NCBI GenBank assembly: GCA_965368585.1
Contig: CBDUNM010000004.1
Coordinates: 1-64,000 of the forward strand
Source: JARRQB01 sp965368585
GTDB taxonomy: Bacteria; Pseudomonadota; Gammaproteobacteria; Chromatiales; Chromatiaceae
Direction: 5' to 3'
DNA length: 64,000 nucleotides
A program made the translations under genes and the position numbers. The first letter of the stretch is position 1; the number at the start of each line of letters is the position of its first letter. The notes beneath the pieces are model-generated. The model had not been told where the DNA came from, did not search any database, and saw only the letters and a list, made by a program, of their open reading frames with translations. Below, piece after piece: positions 17,115-26,277 of this stretch.

Positions 17115-17394
17115 CTAGGGAATAAGCGTGTCGGGCAGTTCTATTTGTCTTTGCTCCGACGTTGATATTCGAACCGCCTGCATCGAAGTCGGGAAGTCTA
17201 CCGGGCGTTACCTTCATATCGACATCCGGTATGCGCTCCTCTTGCAGTTGCTTGACTTCGTAATCGGGTAATTGGCCGCTCTTTGCGTCAATGTGGACAT
17301 CCGGCATTTTTCCCTTGCCTACCGCGTCCACTTAAAAAGCGACGAGTAAACCCGTCACCGCTATCGCAATCAATACCTTGCTACAACCTTTCAT
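17115..17394 (-). pseudogene. Small exported repeat protein, broken by stop and frameshift
   Basis: From ATG at 17394 the frame encodes a signal-like segment MKGCSKVLIAIAVTGLLVAF and then hits TAA (17332-17334). The same frame continues with a repeated pattern: KMPDVHIDAKSGQLPDYEVK, ERIPDVDMKVTPGRLPDFD, GSNINVGAKT. Near 17140 a one-base shift would give IELPDTLIP and a stop at 17115. The pattern PDV/LPD...V with a leader resembles small exported proteins of gammaproteobacteria with VDVKMP-type repeats, whose role is unknown. With one stop and one shift it looks dead, unless the TAA is a sequencing error. Confidence 0.6.
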
Positions 17395-18122
17395 CGTTTT
17401 CACTTGTTCGGGCCGCCGGTGATTGGTTAAGCCCGACAACGACGTAAAACCAATGCCAAGGAGCAGACCAGGGCGTGTGCGAAAGCATGCCGTCGACGCG
17501 CGTACCAAGTGTCGACTCCGATCCTCTCAAGCCGACGCCGAATAATTTGACGGCCAGTTGTCCCTTCCTGTCTGCGCCTCTGATTTTGTGCAACTACATC
17601 CATCTTCAGTACGTCTCGGGCGTATGCGCAGTCAGTGGTTTTCACACACCCTTCGATGGATATCAGCCGAATCGTTCATCGGGTCGGACCTGCTCGTTCG
17701 ACCGGCTGGCGGTGGATATCCACCAGATTGGCCGAACTGGACCAATACTTGGTCCTAATAAGCCGGCGGGCACCCTACCGCCCCTCGTGCCCGATTCGGG
17801 CCAGACGGTCCCGCCAAGGCATTGGCCCGCCTTGCGCCGGGCAACGGTGCGATTGCCGCGATTCCAGCACCCACAAGGCGCCGCGTTGCTTATTGCTGGT
17901 GCTCGTACAGTGCGAGTCAGCGGCTGTACCGATACCCTCCTCACCATGGACGGCTTCCTGGCGGCCTGCAACGCAACGAATAACGGCAAGAATGCCGCCG
18001 ACACCGAACCGGTGGCATGCACTTTGCTGCATAGTCTGCAGTCAAAAGAACAGAGGCAGCATGAACATCGCGCAGGTCGACATTTGATTCAACGCACCGA
18101 AACAGACAACGGGGAAGCTGAC
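17395..18122. other. Gene-poor stretch
   Basis: About 730 bp in which I see no supported gene. Open frames on both strands lack family features, and the codon pattern is irregular. A vague OmpA-like trace on the minus strand around 17460-17600 was considered and rejected. Confidence 0.5.
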
Positions 18123-18443
18123 ATGAACAAAGCCGCAGAATCAAAAACCGCCACCGGTAAGGCGTCGGGAAACGACACCGCAGACTCGGAGAGCGAACGC
18201 ATCGCACAGGTTATACACGAGGCCATCGACCGCTTCGCCGAACACGCCGCAGAGGCGGAGCAACGGATCAAAGACGCTGCGGCCGGTGCGCAGGTCACCA
18301 TTAAGACGAAACAAAAATCGGTGCGAAAAACGGCGGACAACGCCGAACGCGCGGTCGAATCCTATGTCGAGCAGCACCCGTGGGCGGCATTGGGCGCCGC
18401 CTTTGGGGTCGGCGTCCTGATCTCGTCCTTGCTGCGTCGCTGA
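18123..18443 (+). CDS. YqjD/ElaB family membrane-anchored protein (DUF883)
   Basis: A 106-residue protein. The centre is charged and helical (HEAIDRFAEHAAEAEQRIKD), the C terminus is a short membrane anchor with the family ending WAALGAAFGVGVLISSLLRR. In E. coli, YqjD and ElaB are C-tail-anchored inner-membrane proteins that bind ribosomes in stationary phase; whether that holds here is unknown. The ATG at 18123 follows a GGGGAAG ribosome-binding site. It is followed 3 bp later by a yqjE-like gene and then a yqjK-like gene, the same order as the enteric yqjDEK operon. Confidence 0.85.
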   Translation: MNKAAESKTATGKASGNDTADSESERIAQVIHEAIDRFAEHAAEAEQRIKDAAAGAQVTIKTKQKSVRKTADNAERAVESYVEQHPWAALGAAFGVGVLISSLLRR

Positions 18444-18446
18444 TCC

Positions 18447-18845
18447 ATGACTTCCGATCTGCCTCCAGACGGCGTCGCCGCAGTGCGCACCGAGGTGATC
18501 AAGATGCTGGGCGCTTATCGTGCGACAGCGAGCGCAACCGCGGATCTGGCCGCAACCGAACTGCAGTTGGCCGCCTCCTCGGCCGTGCTGCTGCTGGTGC
18601 TAGGTGTAACCATGGCGCTGCTGTTGGTAACCGCCTGGCTGCTGGTTATGCTGGCGATCGCCGCGTCGATCGCCGGTACGGCGGGCTGGCCGCTTGCGCT
18701 CGTGGCGCTGGGCGGTGCCAACCTGGTTGCAACCTACGCGGTCTGGTTGTGGATACGTGCGACGGCACCAAACCTGACGTTCCGCGAATTGCGTGCGCTG
18801 CTCGGGCGCAACGATGCGCAGCCCGTTGGAGGAAGACACGGATGA
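18447..18845 (+). CDS. YqjE-like phage holin family membrane protein (DUF1469)
   Basis: A 132-residue protein with two adjacent hydrophobic hairpins (SAVLLLVLGVTMALLLVTAW and a second pair around residues 70-105), flanked by amphipathic helices. This matches the DUF1469/YqjE family, also named putative actinobacterial holin-X. Function unknown. It is the middle gene of a yqjD-yqjE-yqjK-like unit, 3 bp after the first gene, and its TGA overlaps the ATG of the next gene by 4 bp (ATGA). Confidence 0.85.
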   Translation: MTSDLPPDGVAAVRTEVIKMLGAYRATASATADLAATELQLAASSAVLLLVLGVTMALLLVTAWLLVMLAIAASIAGTAGWPLALVALGGANLVATYAVWLWIRATAPNLTFRELRALLGRNDAQPVGGRHG

Positions 18846-19165
18846 AGTTGTCGCCTTTCGCTCTATCCACGCAACGTCGTCTGGCGCGTGTTCTGCACCG
18901 CCGGGCGACAATGCGCAACCAAGAGGCCCAGGTGCACAGGCAAGCAGCGTTTGCGCGGCTGCGGTCGAGCATCACATCGCCGCACGCGATGGCGCTGGCC
19001 GCGATTAGCGGACTGCTGGTCGGCACGCTGTCCCCGCAGGGGGGGCGTGGCGAGACGGCGGGAAGCCGATGTCGCCCGATCACCAACAACCTCGCCGTGC
19101 GTCAGATAATCCGTGCCGTTCGAGCAGTCGTGATCAGGCGCCTGGTCAGTGCCTTGGGATCATGA
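18842..19165 (+). CDS. YqjK-like small basic protein
   Basis: A 107-residue basic protein opening with MKLSPFALSTQRRLARVLHRRATMRNQEAQ, then a hydrophobic stretch (AMALAAISGLLVGTLS). Position and composition resemble YqjK, the third protein of the yqjDEK unit, which is short and basic. The start ATG overlaps the stop of the yqjE-like gene, which supports translation. The last 40 residues (RCRPITNNLAVRQII...) are not family-like and may reflect a late frameshift; YqjK proteins often end soon after the hydrophobic part. Confidence 0.6.
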   Translation: MKLSPFALSTQRRLARVLHRRATMRNQEAQVHRQAAFARLRSSITSPHAMALAAISGLLVGTLSPQGGRGETAGSRCRPITNNLAVRQIIRAVRAVVIRRLVSALGS

Positions 19166-19408
19166 TGATTGGCTGTACGAAATCGTGTCGCCGCGGCGTT
19201 GGTTGCAGCGGCAAGCGCGGGACCGAAGGTCGTGTGGACTGGAAGGCAGATGGAAGACCGCGGGCACTGACCATGAGCAGTTAATCGATCGCGCACAGTC
19301 AAACGGGTTCGAGTAGAAGGTCACCAGCTGATCGAGCGTTTCGCTACTCCGCATCGGCTTCAGCGCCGCCGCCGGGGGACGATTTTCGATTGGCGGCGGG
19401 TGACGCGA

Positions 19409-20545
19409 TCAATCGAGCACGCGTGAGACTTCCCGACCGAAGAGATGTTCGGCGGCGATCTTGCCACAGACCAGCAAAGGTACCGTCAACAGACCGCCGA
19501 TGATACCCCAGATCCAAAACCAGAAAATCAGCGATACGAAAATCACCAGCGGATTGAGTGTGAGCCTTGAGCCTACGGCCATCGGCGTTATCACATAGCC
19601 CTCGATGGAAGTGATCATGAGAAACACCAGCGGGACGATTGCTGCCTCACCGATCGTGGGATAAGTGGTCAACGCGACAAAGCTCAGAACCAGGGCCGTC
19701 ATAGCCGGACCGAGATAAGGGACATAGTTGAAAATCGCGGTCAGCAGCCCCCACAGTGCTGGATTCGGCATGCCGAGCAGGTACAGAACCAGTGCCACGA
19801 CGGCGCCCAGAATCAGGTTTATTGCGGTAATGGTTGACAGGTAAACCGAGACCGATTGCTCGATTTCCTGCGCGATACCCACGATCGTGCGTCGATTGCC
19901 GAAGTGCGGAAGTGCAATGACGAGATTCCGATACAAGCGTCTCCCCCATCCCAGCACGAAAAACAATGTGATCAGCGTCGTGAACACCCCGATCGTGGTC
20001 TCACGCAACTCTACCGCGATCCGACCCGGCAAGTCGACGTTCTGAACCACGACCTTGGTCGCGTCCTCGTCACCTATGTCGCCGAGTTTCTCCACTTGTT
20101 TCGTCGCCGTTCGTACGTCCTCGATCGGTTGCTTCAGTTCGCCGATACGATACTGCAGCTGACGCAACGCATGCGGCGCCTCTTTCAGCCATTCCTGCGC
20201 CGGCCCGCTCAGGCTGAACACGACACCAACCACCCCGCCGCTGATCAGCGCGACGAGAATCAGCGCACTGAGCGGGTTCGGAAAGCCCCAGCGGGCCAAA
20301 GCCCGGACAATCGGTCGCAGCACCAGGCTCAACATCACGGCCGTAGCCAATGGCAGCAACACCACCCGGCCGAGATAGAGGGCGACAGCGACACCCAGGA
20401 CCGCCAATATGACGATGCCAATCGTCAGCGCTCGCAGGGGGCTCCCTCCCGAGCCCCCGGGCGGCGCCTTCACTCGCGCTTCGGCGGGGTCTGAGGCGGA
20501 TTCTCGCGGGTCGTCTAGAATAGGGGTAGACGGGTTGGGCAACAT
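19409..20545 (-). CDS. AI-2E family transporter (TqsA/PerM type)
   Basis: A 378-residue membrane protein with about eight spans. Typical features are the N-terminal pair of hydrophobic hairpins, the coiled region ALRQLQYRIGELKQPIED and the family segment FNYVPYLGPAMTALV, followed by PLVIFVSLIFWFWIWGIIGGLLTVPLLV near the C terminus. The family was named after the AI-2 exporter TqsA; many members export other compounds or act as Na+/H+ antiporters, so the substrate is open. The first 40 residues are hydrophilic and Pro/Ser rich. ATG at 20545 with GAGGA upstream. Divergent from the broken antiporter gene at 20701. Confidence 0.92.
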   Translation of the reverse strand: MLPNPSTPILDDPRESASDPAEARVKAPPGGSGGSPLRALTIGIVILAVLGVAVALYLGRVVLLPLATAVMLSLVLRPIVRALARWGFPNPLSALILVALISGGVVGVVFSLSGPAQEWLKEAPHALRQLQYRIGELKQPIEDVRTATKQVEKLGDIGDEDATKVVVQNVDLPGRIAVELRETTIGVFTTLITLFFVLGWGRRLYRNLVIALPHFGNRRTIVGIAQEIEQSVSVYLSTITAINLILGAVVALVLYLLGMPNPALWGLLTAIFNYVPYLGPAMTALVLSFVALTTYPTIGEAAIVPLVFLMITSIEGYVITPMAVGSRLTLNPLVIFVSLIFWFWIWGIIGGLLTVPLLVCGKIAAEHLFGREVSRVLD

Positions 20546-20700
20546 TTCTCACGCGTCCTCTGAATCGTAGACGAAATAAGTAGCACCGTTTGTACCATCA
20601 TCTGGATGATCCCGCCGGACTGGCTCAGATATCGCCCGACTGATAGGACGTGCGCTTCACCTGACAGTCGTCACTGAATGCCGCCACCAGTCCGACAGGG

Positions 20701-21930
20701 GTGATGAAATCTATGGATGATTCACAATGGTTTCTGCTTCTCGGAAGTTTGTTGTTTGCCATGGGGTTTACCCACGGGATCATCAAACGGTTGCCGATAA
20801 CGCCGGCGACCGTTTATCTCCTGGTTGGGGTCATTGTCGGCCCCACGGTTCTGAACGCATTTCACTTCAACCCGCTGAAGGAATCGGCGCTGTTGGAAAT
20901 CACCACCGAAGTCGCCGTACTGATTTCGTTGTTCGCCGCCGGGGTGAAAATGCCGGTCCCGATTCAGTATACACGCTAGCGTACGCCGATCCTGCTGGCG
21001 ACCGCATCAATGGCGCTGACCGTAGGCATGGTGACCGTGTTCGCACACTATGCGCTTCACCTGTCATGGGGCTCTGCTGGGCGCCATCGTCGCGCCTGCC
21101 GATCCGCTTTTGGCGACCGTCTGCGTTTCAACCTGACCTGTGAAGCCTGGATGAATGACGGTACTGCATTTGCGCTGGGCCTTTGAGGGTGTCGTGTGGG
21201 CGACGTCGGCGGGTATCGCAATCGGGGTGGTGCTCGACGCTTCACTCGGTCATCTTGCCTGGCGCATACGCGCGAAGAATTCCCGGCGCGGTCTGTTGGA
21301 TGATTTGCTCGGGCTCGGGTTGCTTGCGCTCGTTTACGAGGTAAGCGGGTTGCTGGAGGCCTGGGGATTTCTGGCGGTGTTGTTCGCTGCCGTGGCATTG
21401 CGGCAGGTCGAACACCGGCTCCACTAAAGACAGCCCGGACCTGCCGGGTCGGCTGCAGTAGGATGCATCGCACCGGCGCAAAGTACAAGCCGATAATCGG
21501 TACGCGCCGCTGCCGACCGTCAGCGAAGGCTCACTGGTCTTCAAGGAACAATTGGAGAGGTTACCCGAGGTGGTGCTGATACTACTGGTCGGCGGTACCT
21601 TATTCATCGATTCCTGGAGTTGGCCGGCGGTGGGATTTGCGCTGTTCCTGTTTTTTAGTCGCACGTCCGGTGCGTGTATTGCTCGGTTTGACGGTGTCGC
21701 GCACATCGTGGCGCTTACGCTCCATGGCCGCATGGTTTGGCGTACGCGGCATCGGCTCGCTCTACTATCTCATGTATGCCATCCAGCACAGTCTGCCAGA
21801 GGATCCTGCACTCGAACTGAACCACCCGACATTGATCGCGGTTAACCTCTCCATCGTCGCCCAAGGTATCAGCGTCACGCCATTACTGGGCCGTTGCTGG
21901 CGAAGCCGGCAGCCAGAGGTGATTTCGTGA
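20701..21930 (+). pseudogene. Na+/H+ antiporter (CPA1/NhaP type), heavily frameshifted
   Basis: Reading across three frames recovers most of a cation:proton antiporter: FLLLGSLLFAMGFTHGIIKRL and TPATVYLLVGVIVGPTVLNA (20701-20979, ending at TAG), RTPILLATASMALTVGMVTV directly after, then LLGAIVAPADPLLATV and AWMNDGTAFALG in shifted frames. Later come AGIAIGVVLDASLGHLAWRI, ALVYEVSGLLEAWGFLAVLF, LPEVVLILLVGGTLF and MAAWFGVRGIGSLYYL near 21730. The conserved APADP and ND motifs that bind the cation are still readable. At least four frame changes and two stops make it nonfunctional. Confidence 0.9.
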
Positions 21931-21974
21931 CGGCCCGCCCCGTTAATGATGATTGCGGAGCGTCGTTAATATCC

Positions 21975-22140
21975 AAGAGAATAAGGGCTCGAATCGATGT
22001 GATCGACTCGCTCGATGCGACCACCCGGGCCGCCGATCCGGCCTGCAGCCCGTGTGATCTGCGCACGCAATGTCTGCGAAGTGACCCGCACAAATCGCCG
22101 CGCCAGTTCGGGTTCTTTGATACGGGTGCTGCCCTAAGCG
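21975..22140 (+). pseudogene. Fragment of an IS1182-type transposase
   Basis: A short readable segment, AADPACSPCDLRTQCLRSDP followed by HKSPRQFGFF, matches the Cys-rich C(x2)C(x5)C block of IS1182/DDE_Tnp_1_6 transposases (CxxCPLRxxCLR...TPRQVxFF). Only about 50 residues remain; no DDE residues or ends are seen. It lies between the antiporter wreck and an IS4-type remnant, an insertion-rich patch. Confidence 0.55.
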
Positions 22141-22372
22141 ACAGAAGGTTCCGCGACAAGATCGGTATTGCACGTTTCTCCTGTACCCCATGCCGCAGAC
22201 AATGCCGGAGCAGACCGTGCGCGTCGATGCCCTCTGCGGCTGCATGGGTTCTCTTTACATCTTCCCAACGAACGGTGTGCGCAAGTAAACAATCGACCAG
22301 TGATCAAGGGATAGTTACCGAATCTGCCGGTTTCTCTGACCCGCTTACGTTCAGCTCAACCCGAACCAACCG

Positions 22373-23150
22373 TCACGGTAGTGGATCGGGCGGCAGATGA
22401 TAGTCCCGACACTGGCGCACGCCGGCACGATTCGGTGAAAGGATGACAGTGCGCTGTTTGACGCCGTCGGCAAGAAAGGCCGTCACCTGGGGATGAAAAT
22501 CGTATTTGACCCGCGCGCAGAAGTGGCGTTGCTCAATAGGGTGAAAGGCGAATAGCCAGAACGCCGGAAAACCGCGATCGTAGAGCGCCAGATCATCGGG
22601 TTCTAGACTGAGTGAATGGCCGGCGGCCAATTCCCGCTCGCCAGTACGATAGGGTTTCATGTCGGCTTGTATCACCAGCCTATTCAGCACAGCGTAAAGC
22701 CGGAAAAACGCGCCAACGGAACACCGTTGCCGGCAGGACGGCCGAAGTGTTGATCGATGTCAGGGGTATCAGGTAGGCATGCTGCAGAGCCGTCCACTGC
22801 CAGCACCCGCCGTCCATGCCAGCGCTGTGGGGCAAGGTGTTCGGCTGCGGTATCCACCAGGGCATCGTTGAGCAACGTTAACGCTTCGGGTTTGAGTTTT
22901 TGCCGCGCTCGGCAGAAGGCGGCCAGCAAGACCGTGTGCGGTGGCACGTTGTCTTCGCAAAATGTCTCGACAAACTGGTCCAGTTCGTCGCGCACGGTGC
23001 CTTTGCGCAGGCTAAGCAAGAGTGGCACCAGCGCACTCGGGGGCAAGGCGCGTTGCTGCGTGAAATCGGTGTCAGACCGACGGGCTTGCTGGAGGAAATC
23101 ATCGGCTGCAACATTGCCTTTATTGAGGCATGGATGTTTTCAAGTGACCT
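22373..23150 (-). pseudogene. IS4-family transposase, frameshifted and truncated
   Basis: The 5' part reads DFTQQRALPPSALVPLLLSL, DELDQFVETFCEDNVPPHTV, AFCRARQKLKPEALTLLNDA and the first catalytic Asp in RRVLAVDGSAACLPDTPDID. Around 22700 the frame changes and continues as LNRLVIQADMKPYRTGEREL and LEPDDLALYDRGFPAFWLF, which holds the second catalytic Asp. The third catalytic Glu and the C terminus are missing, and no ATG opens the first frame. No terminal inverted repeats could be assigned. The element is therefore inactive. Confidence 0.85.
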
Positions 23151-23254
23151 TCAGGATGGTGCGCTGATCGGTCGTCGGTGACACGAGGCTGGTGCGCATA
23201 GAAAGCTCCTCGATAGTAGCGACAATGGCTTTCGATTCGCTTGCAGGGACGTAC

Positions 23255-23482
23255 TCAAATATCACCACCGGTCGATCCGGCTGGTAGCCGTCTACTGAAC
23301 GCCGCGAGTGCTTCCTCCGCGCATGCGAACAACTCGGTTTCGAATCCGGCCAGGTTCAAAGTCCGCTCGTTGGCGTAACGTAGATCCACTGCGTCGTCGA
23401 TAAAGAAGACCCACGCCCGACGGCGGACAAAACCGAACTCGCCGAGAGTACGATTACCGCTTACCACCGAAATGCAACCCAT
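23255..23482 (-). pseudogene. Receiver-domain fragment of a DctD-like response regulator
   Basis: A 75-codon frame with VFFIDDAVDLRYANERTLNL and AGFETELFACAEEALAAFSR, matching the start of the receiver domain of DctD-type sigma-54 response regulators (VYFIDDDxDLRxAxxQTLELAGF). One of the acidic-pocket residues is altered (DDA instead of DDD). The phosphorylation Asp, the AAA domain and the DNA-binding domain are gone; the frame stops after SRRLPAGSTGGDI. DctD partners DctB in controlling C4-dicarboxylate transport, which fits the dctPQM operon 7 kb away. Confidence 0.6.
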
Positions 23483-23560
23483 TGCGCGGCGACGCTATGG
23501 CGCGCCGGACCCACGGTCACAAACGCGAACGACAACGAACCCATTTGAATAAAACGCAAA

Positions 23561-24445
23561 TCACCCGCAACAACCCCGGCGCACGACGGGGGTGGGTTTA
23601 ACCGCTTCGATAGTCGCAGACAGAACGTAGTCTTCCACACCGCGCCCTGGCACCCAGTCCCGAATAAATTCTCGCGATTCCTGCTTCGGTTGAATGCTTA
23701 TCTGCGTAAAGCCCGCTTCGGCCATGAAGCCTTCGAGCGCGTCGATCGGAGAGGCATTACCCACGCAATTGGCAATCAGGGCCGCATCATCGCGCATGGC
23801 TTTTGGCAGCGCCACGGTCGCCACCACGTCTGAGATCGCCAGTCTGCCGCCTGGTTTCAGAACCCGGTAGGCATCTCGAAAGACCTGCGCTTTGTCCGGT
23901 GACAGGTTGATTACGCAATTAGAGATAATGACGTCCGCAGTACCGTCCGCGATCGGCAGATGCTCGATCTCGCCCAAGCGAAACTCCACGTTATCGTACT
24001 TCCCGTTGACCGCGTTGTTGCGCGCCTTGCCCAACATATCGGGGGTCATATCCACGCCGATGACGTATCCGGTGCGCCCGACTTCGCGCGCGGCCAAGAA
24101 ACAGTCAAATCCTCCACCACAACCAAGGTCGACAACGACCTCGCCGGGTTTCAGGTCGGCGATCGCCTTCGGGTTGCCGCAACCCAACCCCATATCGGCA
24201 CCCGCCGGCACCTGATCGAGATCTTCCTGCGTATAGCCGAGGCGGTTCGATATCAGCGCATTGATCGCCATATCGTCGGCAACGCCGCAGCAACTCGAAG
24301 CAGTCCCGCAGCCGAGACCGGCGTTATTCGCCTGGGCGACTTGCGCATAGGCTTGGCGAATGTGCGCGCGCTGATCGTGCGAAGCGATGCTTGCCGGCGC
24401 GACATCCGCACCCGGGTCATCACAGCAGCTTTTTTCTTCGGTCAT
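23561..24445 (-). CDS. arsM: Arsenite methyltransferase ArsM
   Basis: A 294-residue SAM-dependent methyltransferase that turns arsenite into methylated arsenicals. The SAM site is VVVDLGCGGGFDCFLAAREV, preceded by the typical LGYTQEDLDQVPAGADMGLG and GNPKAIADLKPGE. Conserved arsenite-binding cysteines appear in SNCVINLSPDK and ANCVGNASP, with further Cys pairs at both ends (KSCCDDPG, SSCCGV, RRGCCG). The ATG at 24445 is preferred to TTG at 24451 because GGAG sits 8 bases before it. No arsR or ars operon neighbours are seen, so it may be a solitary acquisition. Confidence 0.95.
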   Translation of the reverse strand: MTEEKSCCDDPGADVAPASIASHDQRAHIRQAYAQVAQANNAGLGCGTASSCCGVADDMAINALISNRLGYTQEDLDQVPAGADMGLGCGNPKAIADLKPGEVVVDLGCGGGFDCFLAAREVGRTGYVIGVDMTPDMLGKARNNAVNGKYDNVEFRLGEIEHLPIADGTADVIISNCVINLSPDKAQVFRDAYRVLKPGGRLAISDVVATVALPKAMRDDAALIANCVGNASPIDALEGFMAEAGFTQISIQPKQESREFIRDWVPGRGVEDYVLSATIEAVKPTPVVRRGCCG

Positions 24446-24772
24446 ATCCAATGCTCCGGAACCAAACTTGGCGGCGAGCCTCGCAAATGATGGGGCGACT
24501 CGATGTGAATTATAAGTCCGAATAAGGCAACGGCGAAAGCCGATCTTGTCGAACGCCGCCGGGGGGCAAAAGGCATAGAGCCAAATTCGCGATACTCATG
24601 CGGATGGCGGGAATCGGCGATCTCGCCGCAAGGAGCGAAATTCCCGACATAACCTGAAAACGCTTCATTTCATTCAGGTTCCGCACGCGAAGTCGATAGT
24701 TTCCACGTCTACTCACTAAAACATCCGTTGATCAGAATAACAGTCTGAGTTAAAGGCACGAGGAACCTTAAG

Positions 24773-25939
24773 ATGGTCGAAGTCGACATACCGCGCATAC
24801 TGCAAGTCATGGTGAAGAACAACGCCGCTGACGTCTTTATCTATACCGGTGCGCGTATCTCCATGAAAACGCCGAACGGTTTCGCGCAAATGGGCGAAAA
24901 GCTTAAACCCGGCCAAACAGAAAAGGCCGTGCGCGAAATCCTTACCGACGACAAGATGAAGCAGTTCGACGCCAACGGCGAAGTTGATTTTTCACTGTCT
25001 TTGAAAGGTATAGGCCGTTTCCGCGGCAACGCGTTTCGCCAACGCGGTGATGTGTCCGTAGTTTTGCGGCACGTCAACACCGAAATCCCGACCATCGAGC
25101 AGCTTGGCGTACCTCCCGTACTCCATCAGCTGGTCATGGAGCGCAACGGACTCATTCTCGTGGTGGGTGCAACCGGCTCGGGGAAATCGACGACGCTCGC
25201 TGCCATGATCGACCATCGCAATGCACACGCCGGCGGACACATCCTCACCCTGGAAGACCCGATCGAGTTCGTGCACGATCACAAACAATCCGTTGTTGCT
25301 CAACGCGAGGTCGGTACGGACACGCACTCTTTCAGCTCCGGCATGAAAGCGGCGCTGCGCGAGTCACCCGATGTCATCCTGATGGGCGAAGTGCGCGACC
25401 TGGAGACAATGGAGTTCGCATTGAAGTTCGCCAACACCGGACACCTGGCATTGTCGACCTTGCACGCCAACAATTCCATCTCCACCATGGAACGCATTAT
25501 CGGGTTTTACGATGAAAGCGCGAAAGAATCGCAAGCCAAGCGTATAGCGCAAAACCTGAGAGCGATCGTCTGCCAACGCTTGGCGCCGGCCAAAAACGGC
25601 GGCAAAGTAGCCGTAGTGGAAGTATTGGTAAACACCGGTTACATATCTGACATGATCGCGAAGATGGAGCTTGACGGACTCAAGGACGCCATTGAACGGG
25701 GCCGCAATTACGGCATGCAGTCATTCGACCAGCACTTGGTGCATCTCTATCACGAAGGAAAAATCACCGAGGAAGTCGCCTGCGAGTACGCCGACTCGGC
25801 CAGTAACGTGAAGATACAGATCCGCACTTCGAACGCCGGCAAGAAGATCGAATCCCTGACGGCTAACAGCACACTGTCCCTGGAACCCAAGGACGACGGC
25901 GAGGAAAACGACTTGCTGAGCGACTTCGGCATCTCCTGA
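24773..25939 (+). CDS. pilU: Type IV pilus retraction ATPase PilU
   Basis: A 388-residue PilT/PilU-family hexameric ATPase, an accessory motor that pulls back type IV pili at the inner membrane. Walker A is GATGSGKSTT (about residue 130), the Asp box is LTLEDPIEFVHDH, Walker B is PDVILMGEVRDLETM, and the His box is TGHLALSTLHANN. The N-terminal PAS-like domain and the long acidic C-terminal tail (EPKDDGEENDLLSDFGIS) suit PilU rather than PilT, which is shorter. It stands alone, without pilT next to it. A short decayed copy of codons about 293-319 lies at 28517-28582. Confidence 0.93.
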   Translation: MVEVDIPRILQVMVKNNAADVFIYTGARISMKTPNGFAQMGEKLKPGQTEKAVREILTDDKMKQFDANGEVDFSLSLKGIGRFRGNAFRQRGDVSVVLRHVNTEIPTIEQLGVPPVLHQLVMERNGLILVVGATGSGKSTTLAAMIDHRNAHAGGHILTLEDPIEFVHDHKQSVVAQREVGTDTHSFSSGMKAALRESPDVILMGEVRDLETMEFALKFANTGHLALSTLHANNSISTMERIIGFYDESAKESQAKRIAQNLRAIVCQRLAPAKNGGKVAVVEVLVNTGYISDMIAKMELDGLKDAIERGRNYGMQSFDQHLVHLYHEGKITEEVACEYADSASNVKIQIRTSNAGKKIESLTANSTLSLEPKDDGEENDLLSDFGIS

Positions 25940-25975
25940 ACGCCAGCTCGGAGCGCCGGACACGGTCCAGAATCG

Positions 25976-26275
25976 ACATCTTCACGGGAGCGCCTCTGGC
26001 ACATTCACAGCCGACCAGGGTCTTCTCAACTTATCCGTCCCGCGTTTGCCAACCGCTCCACGTTCAGCAGACGAATTTTACGGCTATCGGATCGAACAAC
26101 GGTAAAGCGAAACCCGCCCGGCACCGTCTTCTCACCGCGTTTCGGCAAATAGCCTATGGCGTGGGTAACCAGGCCGCCGATGGTATCGAAGCCATCGTCT
26201 TTAAAGCGAGTGCCGAAATATTCGTTGAACTCGTCGATGGACGTATGCGCTTTGGCCGTGGAACGGCTTTGGCCA
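25976..26275 (-). pseudogene. Duplicated 3' fragment of corC
   Basis: These 300 bp match 28590-28889 almost base for base (roughly 90 percent by eye), in the same orientation. The copied stretch covers the last 83 or so codons of corC and 50 bp beyond its stop. Several changes, including indels, make it useless as a gene, and no N-terminal part is present. It follows the pilU stop by about 40 bp and ends right where the stop codon of the next gene (26278) begins. Confidence 0.9.
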
Positions 26276-26277
26276 CG

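Noticed and set aside
17400..17645. Possible OmpA C-terminal remnant on the minus strand
   Set aside because: Short resemblances (NQRRRQ..., RIGVDTWYA) need two frame changes and lack the core OmpA residues, so the match is no better than chance.
21894..22400. 168-codon plus-strand frame after the antiporter
   Set aside because: Only about 50 residues look like anything (IS1182 Cys block); the rest is Arg/Ser-rich noise, so it is listed as a transposase fragment only.
23140..23290. Short minus-strand frame reading RPVVIFEYVPASESKAIVAT
   Set aside because: It looks smooth but is under 50 codons, has no start and no family I know; it could be debris of the IS4 or regulator remnant.
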